Positions 8,886-19,382 of a stretch of 64,000 nucleotides of DNA are shown piece by piece. The position numbers and the translations under genes are program-made. The notes below the pieces were generated by a model. The model saw nothing but the letters and a program-made list of their open reading frames with translations. It was not told the DNA's origin and did no database searches. Location of the stretch: contig VTPC01090694.1 of NCBI GenBank assembly GCA_011009095.1, forward strand, positions 117,653 through 181,652, read 5' to 3'. The number at the start of each line of letters is the position of its first letter. Positions within the stretch are counted from its first letter, which is position 1. The stretch comes from Ignelater luminosus. Its lineage: Eukaryota; Arthropoda; Insecta; Coleoptera; Elateridae.

Positions 8886-10628
8886 ATGATTGAACCAGCC
8901 GAGCGCGCATTTACTTCAAGTGAGAAACCGCGAAAATATTCGGCAGTACATAATTTTGATCAAGACGACATAGAAAAAATTAAAGTTCTAACCTCAACCG
9001 AACTTATACCGGATGAATACGAACATGAAGATAATACAAAAGGATTAGTATTCATTTTCCATTGCAGTCGTGACGAAGAAAATAAGAAAGTGTTAACAAA
9101 GGCCTTTTCGGATCAAGGGTACAATGTTTCCCTGGAAAATATATACAGAATGTCCACAAAGGAATTTGTTATAAATACTATAAAGAAAAGTAAGGAATAA
9201 TATTAAAAAAATTATTATAATGATTTTAGAAAATCATTGTTAATATTGCTAATATTTGTAGTTGCCGAAAAGAATCATACTGATGAGACATGTTTAATTG
9301 TTGTATTTTTGGGAAATGTGTTTCAAGAAAACCGTATTCTACCGGATGATGAGAAAGCACCAAATATAAACAACACAATATCAATTAAAGACGTTTGGAC
9401 ACCATTTACAAGCGATAATTGTCCATCATTGAAGTACAAACCGAAGGTTTTTATTTTTCAGGCAAGTATTTTGTAATTATTATTTATAACACTTACCTAA
9501 ATAAGATTTTATATGGCTTTCGCTCTCTTACCACAAAGGCAGCAAATAGAAATTACAGTTACAAATTTTAGAGGAAGCACTACCCCAATATCTTCACTCT
9601 AGTAGCCGCTACTTACAGTAAATGTCTAGAAATGGTTCATGTATGTAATTTTGTTGACCTTGTCTCATATTAGAGCTTAAGGTAGTCTTTAATTTATCTT
9701 CAACATAATTGAATTGAATCATTGCCAAACGTCCACTAATCTTCTAAACTCTAATGTTTTATTTTCTAAAAATAATTTCTAACCTACCAATTTGAATCCG
9801 TCATAAAAAGATCACTGCCTATGGTTTTATCTTAAATGATCTGCGTAATTATTTAATTATGCTTTGAGCAATCTTTGGCATCAATCCAATCAAATGATAT
9901 AAACTGATTTAACAAATCATCCTGCTGCTGAATACAGAAACTCGCAATTGTTTTGCTTTTAATTTTAGTTTTTGACTTACCCATAATAATTTTTATCCAC
10001 GGTTGTTGAATAATGGGCCCATTATTCTTTAATAGTCGTGGATAAATTTGACTCGCATGTAATTTTTTTCCAGACATGTAAGAAACCAGAACTAACATCT
10101 GTTGATAACCGAATGGTAACATATTCAGTGTCCATTGATAAAGCATACGACATTCCAGCTGAAGCCGATATACTTATAATTTACAAAAAAGTTGAAGGTA
10201 GTTGTTAAATTGCATTAAATTAAAAATAAAACTTTTAATAAAATATGTAACGTGTTGTAGATGTAAATGCCAGACACAAATTCATCGAGCAATTATGCAA
10301 CAATTTTCATTACGAAGGTTGTAAAGACGATATCGTAGGACTGGTGACCCATACTGAACATGGTAACGAAAGACGGCCATTGATTATATCAACACTTACA
10401 AGAAAGTTTTATATAAGACCCAGCGAAAAACTTGGTCATCGTGGTCATGGTTATGATTTACATGTGAATCATGATATCGTATTCGATGCTCTGCAAGATC
10501 TGCAGGAAAAAATTACGACCATTCAAGAACAGCAGGAAATGTCTAAAAAACATATTGAACAAAGAAGCAAGTCGTGTAGTGATAATGCAAGCACGAACGC
10601 AAGTCCAAGTTGTTGTAATATATTGTAA
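8886..10628 (+). CDS. Caspase-like pseudoenzyme, copy A
   Basis: Four exons in consistent phase: 8886-9189, 9262-9461, 10074-10197 and 10261-10628, giving 331 residues from the 8886 ATG. An in-frame ATG at 8856 or an upstream exon is possible. The intron after exon 2 has a GC donor (CAG|GCAAGT). Caspase homology is clear: GLVFIFHCSRDE (first p20 strand), TSDNCPSLKYKPKVFIFQ then TCKK (catalytic-Cys strand), YDIPAEADILIIYKKVE, and p10 with HKFIEQLCNNF and RPLIISTLTRKFYI. The Cys of QTCKK is present. The catalytic His segment, usually SHGD/THGD, reads FLGN. The p20 'R.GT..D' stretch and the p10 SYR...GTW pocket residues are absent. A peptidase is therefore unlikely and a regulatory or decoy role is plausible (inference). 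The C-terminus continues into a coiled-coil-like tail and ends early, because about 390 bp present in copy B are missing. AATAAA lies near 10,674. Confidence 0.82.
9462..10073 (+). other. GC-AG intron of caspase copy A with an internal palindrome
   Basis: The intron starts GCAAGT and ends TTTTTTTCCAG. It contains a perfect 20-bp palindrome, GAATAATGGGCCCATTATTC, at 10008-10027, flanked by inverted TTTATCCACG (9992-10001) and CGTGGATAAA (10037-10046). The equivalent intron of copy B (18069-18680) differs at only three positions. Confidence 0.7.
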
Positions 10629-11410
10629 TCGAATGTTTATATTATATTTGCTTATGTATATTAACTTGTCTTTAATAAACTTGTACAAGTATGGTTATTG
10701 TGATTTCACTAGGAAAAAAGGTATATACAGTAAGATATACACCACGCTTTGCAGGCTGATGGTTTGCCGTCCGTTCTGAACAACAGTTTCGAATTGTATC
10801 TTTCTTGTTATCTGCATTACTGTAGTTTAAGGTAAAAGCAAAAGTGCAGAACACTAGAGCAAACTGGGATATACGGATAACAAGCAAAATTATTTGAAAA
10901 ATCTGAAAAGGTATTCGTTTATGAAAACGGTAGTTAAATGAAAAATTGATAAATTTTAGGTATTTTGTTAAACTGTAACATTAGAAATTCTAGACACCTA
11001 AAATTGCTACCAAGTAATGCTACTCTTTGGTATACGATAGTCTTCACCACCATTTGCCCGTTTTTTCTTGGAAATCAACCTAACCATGAAGCTCAAAAAG
11101 CACAGACTTTTCAATTCCAAATATTCTCTACAGTGTACACGTACATCACCAGACAAATTAACTTAAACCATAAAACTAACTACAAGTAAATACACAAAAA
11201 TAGAACACTCAATGGAAATGGAAAGTTCTCAAAAACAGTTAGAGAAGCTAGAGGACAAGTCTCCTAGTGAATGACTGACATCCTACTAAGGTTGCCAAAA
11301 AGGTTTTGCGCAAGCTAAAAATATTGAGTTGAAAAGGCAAGGTAAAAGAAGAGAAGTTAAAAGAGATGGTTAAGAAGTAGTTGTTTAGGTCCTCTTTGAA
11401 GTTTTTAGGC
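10629..11410 (+). repeat. 3' flank of duplicated block A
   Basis: Aligns with about 19,626-20,385 downstream of copy B with many substitutions and small indels. Shared stretches include AATAAACTTGTACAAGTAT / AATAAACTTATACAAGTAT, CACGCTTTGCAGGCTGATGG and AAGGTATTCGTTTATG. This shows that the duplication covered the whole gene plus flank. I see no gene of its own. Confidence 0.7.
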
Positions 11411-12930
11411 CGGGATAGTGGTGGTGGAATCTTTGGCGGACGTGCATACTTTCAGCAGCGGTGTTGCTGACTTTGGAGACCACACTTATTCTTGTTGTAG
11501 AATAAAGTAGACATGATGATTGTACAGCTGGGAGAGATGATCGTGCGTGGATCGCTGAAATTGTTATGCGGCATTCGTATGTGCCAACTGAGGTGTTGTT
11601 TGTTGTCACAATAACTAGCGGTGAAGGCAGAGGAGTTAGCCATGGCGCTGTGGTTGTTGCTGGCGATGTCCTTTGAAGGCTATGCTCGGATATAGTGCAA
11701 CAAGGACAATACATGTGGTTATATGTACCTATTAGCGCTCATGGGCAATAATAATGGCAGAGACAAAGAAGAATGCATGTTGTATAGTGAAAATTGTTTG
11801 GTAGGCTTTATAAATAACTTAGCTAAGAAAGACTTCGGAGTCGCGATTCTACTAATTTCGCGTCCCAGGAAGTGTTCGGAAAGCGGACACCAGGAAAGCA
11901 AGAAAGGAAAGCGTCTATAATCTCGGAAACAGAGCAAGGACTTGCTAAACCTCGATGCCTACATTTCTCTAAACAGTAAAGTGAACCCAAATTGACAGCT
12001 AAATAGGGTCTGCTTCATTATAAGAGAGAGTAAGTACTCTGGCTTTTGCTGACTCAAATAAACCCGACGCATCCTAACACAGTTAGTAAACGACAGTTAT
12101 TGAAGATTAGATCAAAAACAAAAGCCTTTTTGGTAAAGACTTGTATCAGATCAGATCGGAATCTTTCCTACATGCAATAAGACAGCTATACAGCATGGCA
12201 TATTTTAATGGTTGAGTGTATTTATTTAACACAAGGAAGAATTGAAAAAAAATCTAGAGCAATGTGGCAACTGAGAAACGCCCGATGTATTTAAGATCTT
12301 CTTATGGTAGCTCTTTTTTTCATTTATTAGTAACAGAAACCTAAAATAACCCAATTCGTCAGAAGTATATAGATAAATGACACTCGGTTTTACATTTTGT
12401 TTTGCTTTTCGGCTTTGTTGTGATTTAGTGATGGTGGCATGTCCGGGCTATCCGCTTGGTGGATGTTGTGATTGCTGCAGAAGTAGTTTTGGAAGCCGAC
12501 GTCGTCTAGGAATAAAACTGAGATTGGTTGTGCTTAAAGGCAGCAAAAGTAATATATATCAAGAAATAATTCAACGGAAGCCAGTTGGAGATTCGGGTCC
12601 TTCGTGGTATAGGATTGCAGTCATTGTACTTACTACTACTAATCACGCACCTCGAATGGCATTTGGTGAGCGGATGACAACAGTCTACTTTTTCCTCAAG
12701 GAATTGGTGTTCGTCAAGGTAAAAAACGCACAGAATGCTGTAACTGGGTGTCTAAGCCTCTCAACACTGAATAATCCCAGAATAAGCGAAAACTGGGAGG
12801 CTTCATATACCAATTAGATCGAGCGAGGTAGCAGGACCTTCAGAGTGGGGGAGAGACAGAAGCATATATCAATTAGCAAAATTAGCTACTCAGAAAATTA
12901 GTTTGGTATGAACGTAAGCAAACGTAAGTA
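11411..12930. other. Segment present in block A but absent or strongly diverged in block B
   Basis: Between the blocks that align to 20,165-20,385 and 20,390-20,560, block A has about 1.5 kb without a co-linear counterpart. Part of it (about 12,575-12,790) resembles 20,799-21,010 at lower identity, for example CAGTTGGAGATTCGGGTCC against CAGCTGGTGATTCGGGCCC. The 146-codon frame at 12,377-12,817 and the minus-strand frame at 11,385-11,714 match nothing I recognise and probably are not genes. Confidence 0.4.
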
Positions 12931-13100
12931 ATATGACTTTGGTAAATTGAGCGCATTGCTAAGATTTGGAAAGAAAGTTTTTGAGGTATAACACTTGATT
13001 TTTCATTTTTTTGATGACGATAATGATCCCAAGCCAGAGGTCGTTTTAGGAGCTTTGTTTTTCTTCAACCCGTTGAATGTAGTGTGGCGATATAGATGCA
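12930..13100. repeat. Outer part of duplicated block A, cut by a LINE
   Basis: About 170 bp align with 20,357-20,550 (GACGATAATG.TCCCA, GGTCGTTTTAGGAGCTTT, TCTTCAA.CCGTTGAATGTA). Similarity stops at about 13,100 where LINE sequence begins, which marks the LINE 5' junction. Confidence 0.6.
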
Positions 13101-16060
13101 TGGATGACGGACAGCAAAGAAATCGTAGCCATTGCCATCCTGAATAAAAGCTTGGCAATCTTAACGATAGCAAAGGACGGGGGATTCATTGGAGTGACAA
13201 CCAAACTTGGCACACTAATAAGTTGTTACATATCTCCAAACAGCAGGATACAACAATTCGAGAAATGTTTGAATAGGTTAGGGGACACTATCAATGACAT
13301 ACAAGGCCCCATATTACTTGCGGGGGATTTTAATGCCCACTCCACCGAGTGGAACGAGCCGATGACTGACACTAGAGGACTAATGCTCACGGAGTGGGCT
13401 GCCTCCATGGGTTTAATTGTATATAACAAGGGCAATACCCCAACCTTTGAGACAGGCAACAGAAAATCAATAATATATGTCATGTTTGCAAATGTATCAG
13501 AGGGTGCAGTAATGAAAGATAGAAGATAAAGATGAGAGCATGAGTAACCATAAATACATTAATATAGTGATTTATGGGGCCGGGTTTCTCTGGGTTTCTC
13601 AAGTGGATCTACAAAGACAAGTACGCCAAGAAGATGGCCAGGACACTCAGAGGCAAGATAATGGCAAGTAGCCCCAAAGATCACAGAAGGTTTGTGAGGG
13701 AAAGCTATTAGAGAATGTCTGTGACGAAACAATAAAGAAAACAGCCAGAAACAACCGGGCAATGGTATACTGGTGGACGGATCAGATTGTCGAAACTAGG
13801 AAAGACTGTATCTCCTCAAGGCGTGCCCTAACTAGGGCGAGAAAAAAGAACGGCAGGCCAGGCGATACGAACTTAGCACAAATGGAGGAGAATTATCGAA
13901 TAGCTAAAAAAAGCTTAGAACAGAAATAGAAGAATCAAAGAAACTGCGTTGGGAGCGTCTTTGTACCGAGATCGACCAGGACCAACGGGGACTAGGCTAC
14001 AAGATAGCTACCCGCCATCTAAAAAAAACCACAGAACAGCAACATGCCAATTGAGGATATTGAAAAGAAGTGCCGCAAACTTTTCCCTAAACACGTTGAT
14101 GCCCAATGGGCATGGCGAGAGGCAGGTGGAATGCCCTAAATCACTACGGAAGAAATCACCGAGGCGGGCAATAAAATAAAACCCAAAAAAGCTCCCGGCC
14201 CGGAAGGTATTCCTGGAGAAATCATCAAAATAATAGCAAGAGATCACCCAGACGTCATACGGGAAATCTACAACAAGCTATTAGGAGAATGCAAATTCCC
14301 TAAGGAATGGAAAGAGGCAAGACTAATTTTACTACCAAAACCCCTGAAACCCGACAGCAACGAGCAGACGTATAGGCCGTTATGTTTACTAAATACATTA
14401 GAGAAACTATATAAACACATAATAAAGAGGCGCCTAGAAAAAGAACTAGAAGAGAAATCTAATCTGTCTGATAGGCAGTTGGGCTTTTGCAAAGGAAAGT
14501 CAACCGTCGACTCGCTGCAAGAAGCAGTAGCTTAGGTAACTGCCGCCAGAAAGGGAAACAGGCACACAAGAAGATTGTGTGTCCTGGTGACAATCGATGT
14601 TAAAAATGCTTTTGACTCGGCCAACTAGGCAAACATTGTTGAGGAAATTGATAAGAGGAAGGTCACTCCTTATCTGATAAACATTGTCCAAGACTATCTA
14701 CACGATCAAAGTATCATATTATCAGACAGAGAGGGAAATCGAGTAGATATAAAGATAAGCAGTGGTGTTACGCAGAGATCCGTGTTGGGGCCCCTGCTAT
14801 GAAACATCCTGTACGACGGAGTTCTAAGGATACACATACTAGAAGAGGCCGAACTGATAGGGTTCGGCAGTCGTAGCAACTTCAAAAAAAGAGACAGAGC
14901 TACAGCAGATATTAAATACTACTCTAGACAGAGTTGCCAAGTGGATGAGCGGCAATCACTTAAAAATTGCCCCAGAGAAAACAGAAGCAGTGTTATTTAG
15001 CGGGCGCAGAAGAGTGGCCGCCATAAACATCCTGGTATGTGGTCAAAATGTTGGAATTGCTAAAGCGATTAAATATCTAGGGGTGGTAATTGACAGCAAC
15101 TTGTCGTTTAGGGAGCATATCAAACAAGCAGATGCTTAAGCGTGTGCACTCCTAAACTAATGCCAAGCATAGGGGATCCAAAAAAGAAGGTGAGGACAAT
15201 ACTGGCGTTTGTAGCCCACTCGGTTGCACTATATGCGGCCCCGATCTGGGCTGATAGACTGAAAGTGGATAAATACAAAAAGTGGATGGAGGACGTCCAA
15301 AGTAACATGGCCCTGAGAGTAACAGCGGCGTACAGGACAACGTCAACCGACGCGCTAATAGTCCTAGCGGGGCTTTTCCCTATCGACATTACGACAGAAG
15401 AGAGAAGAGAGCTGTATTTGGAGGCGCAAGACAAAAACAGAAAAGCCGCTTGCGAAAGGGCCATGACCAAATGGCAACGTATGTGGGATGCCAACACCAC
15501 GAAAGGGCAATGGACCAAAAGATTGATCTCTAACATTAATAAATTGGTCAATAGAAAATACGGCGACCTGGACCACCATACCATGCAAATCATGACAGGG
15601 CATGACAGCTTTAATGTATACTTAAGCGCTATAAACAAGGCACCAAATGACAGGTGCAACCTGTGTAAACATACACCTGACGACGTTGAGTCTTCGAGCG
15701 TAACAAATGGACTACGGACAAGATCATGCTAGAGCAAGTTATAGGAGACCACATAACTCGCGACAACATAGTTGACTTAATGCTAAGGAACAAGCATAAG
15801 GATAACACATCAGACCTGCTACGAAAGATTTTAAGAGCGAGGCTGAAAAGCGAGAGATCGCTAAACAACTAAAAAATACGAAATAGATAACCCCGCCAAC
15901 ATCCAAGTTGCCAGGGTGTTCAGAAGCTATGCCCGTAGGTTTCCCTGGTCACTAAATACGCTAGGCAAGGGAGGAGGTTTTAGTCCGTAGGGTACTGACA
16001 TGACTCAGTACGGTCGGGCATGCCACAACGTACGGGCGTTGTGGTATGCATGAGGATTTT
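13100..16060 (+). mobile_element. 5'-truncated, degenerate R1-like non-LTR retrotransposon (LINE)
   Basis: ORF2 remains in order. The endonuclease domain (13,104-13,529) has ILLAGDFNAHSTEWNEPMTD. Reverse transcriptase follows from about 14,190 with KAPGPEGIPGEIIKIIA, EARLILLPKP, YRPLCLLNTLEKLYK, VTIDVKNAFDSAN and SGVTQRSVLGPLL. The segment where the YADD catalytic box should be (about 14,860-14,890) reads GFGSRSN, so the active site is lost. Then come KIAPEKTEAVLFSGRR and IKYLGVVIDSNLSFREH (about 14,960-15,120). A C-terminal domain follows (15,142-15,700) with a CNLC zinc-knuckle start. The last part resumes in another frame as KWTTDKIMLEQVIGDHITRD up to a stop near 15,870. Numerous stops and frameshifts show it is dead. 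The 3' UTR runs to about 16,060. Confidence 0.88.
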
Positions 16061-16071
16061 CTCCTTCCCTT

Positions 16072-16672
16072 GTAAAAAAAGCATATTTTCTTTGGAATGC
16101 CAACGCACTTCGGTGTAAAAAGGAGCGTTTCGTGTTCAGACTTTATATCAGACAATAATTTTTTAAGGAGACGAGTATTAAGTACGCTCGTTTTACTAAA
16201 GTTAACTACTTTTATAGCTGTTTTCATCGTAATAGCAAAGCATTCCGGGAGCGTTTTGGCAGCCAATGCTTGACGATGAATAACACAGTGCGCCGTTATT
16301 GCAGATGGACTCCTTTTTTTAATCAAAGCTGCAAGAGCAGAGCGAGAACTAAGCATTGCAGGAGCACCGTCCGTACAAAACCCAGCAAGCTCTAGCCACA
16401 TAAGTCCATGTTTCTCTAAATATTGACTTATTACATCCATAACGTCTGTACCTTGCGACGTCGTTTCCAGTTCTTGAGAAAATAGTAACTCCCTTTGAAA
16501 CGTTTTATTGTCATTCAAAAATCAAATAAATACAAGTAGTTGACAACATTGTGAAACGTCGGTAATTTCATCACATTGCAGCGCAAAATAAGGACTACAT
16601 TTTATCTTGTCAATATTTTGTTCTTCAAGGTCATTTGACATTTTTTTGTGTCGTTTGATAGTGGAATTTCAC
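16072..16672 (-). mobile_element. hAT transposase fragment (ZBED/SCAND3-like), broken
   Basis: The open part (ending near 16,518) contains LMWLELAGFCTDGAPAMLSS, LIKKRSPSAITAHCVIHRQA and LLKKLLSDIKSEHETLLF, the typical central region of hAT transposases. Upstream on the minus strand the reading continues as SPYFALQCDEITDVSQCCQL to an in-frame TGA just before 16,518. The Asp of CDEITD and the Asp of CTDGAP fit two of the catalytic acids. After ETLLF a frameshift restores TEVRWHSKEN, as expected. The N-terminal zinc finger and C-terminal dimerisation region are missing. Confidence 0.8.
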
Positions 16673-16739
16673 GAATTTTTTTTTTGTTTTTGAATTGAAG
16701 ATGGCGGTATCAATTGTGTGTTTTCAGATATCTTTAGAT

Positions 16740-17492
16740 AATCTGATAAAAATGTTGCCAAGACTAATTTTTTAAATTTGGCAGAAGAAGTTATAAAGAG
16801 TACGTAGGACATTCTTTTGGAAAAAAGGCATTAAAAATTTCAATTTAAATTTTACTTTAAAAATGTTTACATTTCCCAGATTTTTATGTTATCTCTTTTA
16901 AAAACATTAAATTGTGTAAACTAGGAATAGATAAACAAATCATACGATAGTGACTTCATAAAAAAAGTCACACCGATCAGATCTATGAGCATGACATTAT
17001 TTGTTGACATTATTTCTTGACGAGCTGCTTTAAAAATTACAAACAATAGGTAGCTATTGTTTTATCACTTCCAGATGTTTTTTCTGTACTTTGGACGATT
17101 TTTATTTATGTACACTAATGTAACTAACCTGTAATAATTATTACTGACCTCTTTAATTAAAAAGGTACTTTATCGTTTTAATTGATTACGATATCAAGTT
17201 TTCTCAGTAAAACAGTTAATAATAACAAGGAAAAATCTAGATAACACTTGAAAAGAATTTTTGTAAAACCAAATTTTGATTAAATATCTCTTTAATGTAT
17301 AAATCGATACATTTAATATTTACCTTATCTATTTTAATAAAGAGAGATATAGATAAAGCTTTTATATCTTTGAAGGTAAAATTTAGGGTTTCAGATTATA
17401 TTGAACTGACACACATTGTATGTGTCATATATTTATTAATCTTAAAATTCTTTACTTTTTTGCACTAAAATTAGTTCATAAATATTAAGAAA
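16740..17492 (+). repeat. 5' flank of duplicated block B
   Basis: Shares GGCAGAAGAAGTTATAAAG, TTTTACTTTAAAAATGTTTAC and GTGACTTCATAAAAAA with 8,706-8,850 of block A. It carries about 550 bp of extra sequence not present in A, so the 5' flanks have diverged by large indels while the gene bodies have none. The A-type ATG of MAEEVIK is TTG here. Confidence 0.65.
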
Positions 17493-19382
17493 ATGATTGA
17501 ACCAGACGTGCGCGCATTTTCTTCAACTGAGAAACCGCGAAAATATTCTGCAGCATATAATTTTGATCAAGACGACATAGAAGAAATTAAAGTTCCACCC
17601 TCAACCGAACTTATACCGGATGAATACGAACATGAAGATAATACAAAAGGATTAGTATTCATTTTCCATTCTAGTCGTGACGAAGTAAATGTGGAACTGT
17701 TAACAACGGCCTTTTCGGATCAAGGGTATAATGTTCCCCTGGAAAATATATACAGAATGTCCACAAAGGAATTTGTTATGAATACTATAAAGAAAAGTAA
17801 GGAATAATATTAAAAAAATTATTATAATGATTTTAGAAAATCATTGTTAATATTGCTAATATTTGTAGTTGCCGAAAAGAATCATACTGATGAGACATGT
17901 TTAATTGTTGTATTTTTGGGAAATGTGTTTCAAGAAGACCGTATTCTACCGGATGATGAGAAAGCACCAAATATCAACAATACAATATCAATTAAAGACG
18001 TTTGGACACCATTTACAAGCGATAATTGTCCATCATTGAAATACAAACCGAAGGTTTTTATTTTTCAGGCAAGTATTTTGTAATTATTATTTATAACACT
18101 TACCTAAATAAGATTTTATATGGCTTTCGGTCTCTTACCACAAAGGCAGCAAATAGAAATTACAGTTACAAATTTTAGAGGAAGCACTACCCCAATATCT
18201 TCACTCTAGTAGCCGCTACTTACAGTAAATGTCTAGAAATGGTTCATGTATGTAATTTTGTTGACCTTGTCTCATATTAGAGCTTAAGGTAGTCTTTAAT
18301 TTATCTTCAACATAATTGAATTGAATCACTGCCAAACGTCCACTAATCTTCTAAACTCTAATGTTTTATTTTCTAAAAATAATTTCTAACCTACCAATTT
18401 GAATCCGTCATAAAAAGATCACTGCCTATGGTTTTATCTTAAATGATCTGCGTAATTATTTAATTATGCTTTGAGCAATCTTTGGCTTCAATCCAATCAA
18501 ATGATATAAACTGATTTAACAAATCATCCTGCTGCTGAATACAGAAACTCGCAATTGTTTTGCTTTTAATTTTAGTTTTTGACTTACCCATAATAATTTT
18601 TATCCACGGTTGTTGAATAATGGGCCCATTATTCTTTAATAGTCGTGGATAAATTTGACTCGCATGTAATTTTTTTCCAGACATGTAAGAAACCAGAACT
18701 AACATCTGTTGATAGCCGAATGGTAACACATTCAGTGTCCATTGATAAAGCATACGACATTCCAGCTGAAGCCGATATACTTATAATTTACAAAAAAGTT
18801 GAAGGTAGTTGTTAAATTGCATTAAATTAAAAATAAAACTTTTAATAAAATATGTAACGTGTTGTAGATGTAAATGCCAGACACGAATTCATCGAGCAAT
18901 TATGCAACAATTTTCATTACGAAGGTCGTAAAGACGATATCGTAGGACTGGTGACCCATACTGAACATGGTAACGAAAGACGCCCATTGATTATATCAAC
19001 ACTTACAAGAAAGTTTTATATAAGACCCAGCGAAAAACTTGGTCATCGTGGTCATGGTTACGATTTACATGTGAATCATGATATCGTATTCGATGTTCTG
19101 CAAGATTTGCAGGAAAAGATTACGACCATTCAAGAACAGCAGCAAAAGTTTAAAAAACGTATTGAACAAAGAAGGAAGTTGCTTAGTGATAATGCAAGCA
19201 CGAGTGCAAGTCCAAGTCATGTTACCAGTGATAATGCTGCAAGTAAAGTCAAATCTCCTAGTACAGGAACAAATAATTCGAGACAAGTTAGTATAACCTC
19301 TTCTAACGTTAGTACTGTTGATTCGAAGAAAATACCGAAGAAGGTTACTACGGTGCAGATAAGACCTACTTGGAGATATTAA
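17493..19382 (+). CDS. Caspase-like pseudoenzyme, copy B
   Basis: Four exons at a constant offset of 8,607 bp from copy A: 17493-17796, 17869-18068, 18681-18804 and 18868-19382, giving 380 residues. It shares the GC donor after exon 2. Domain content is as in copy A: GLVFIFHSSRDE, NVFQEDRILPDDE in place of the His loop, FIFQ then TCKK keeping Cys, and p10 with EFIEQLCNNFHYEG and LIISTLTRKFYI. His, the p20 Arg block and the p10 SYR...GTW block are missing, so proteolysis is unlikely. The C-terminal tail is longer than in copy A: a heptad-like stretch (LQDLQEKITTIQEQQQKFKK) and then about 75 Ser/Thr/Asn-rich residues ending PTWRY. AATAAA lies near 19,670. Compared with A, 17 of 19 changed codons in the first exon alter the amino acid. 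Confidence 0.82.

Noticed and set aside
9237..9476. Separate small gene starting MLILLIFVV (also 17844-18083)
   Set aside because: It is intron sequence read into caspase exon 2 and then past the GC donor; the exon joins in frame with its neighbours.
9853..10146. 97-codon minus-strand frame conserved in both caspase copies (also 18460-18753)
   Set aside because: It lies antisense to exon 3 and the GC-AG intron. Its conservation follows from the near identity of the duplicated intron, and it has no recognisable motif.
15120..15659. 179-codon minus-strand frame inside the LINE
   Set aside because: It is a shadow of the LINE ORF2 C-terminal domain on the opposite strand.
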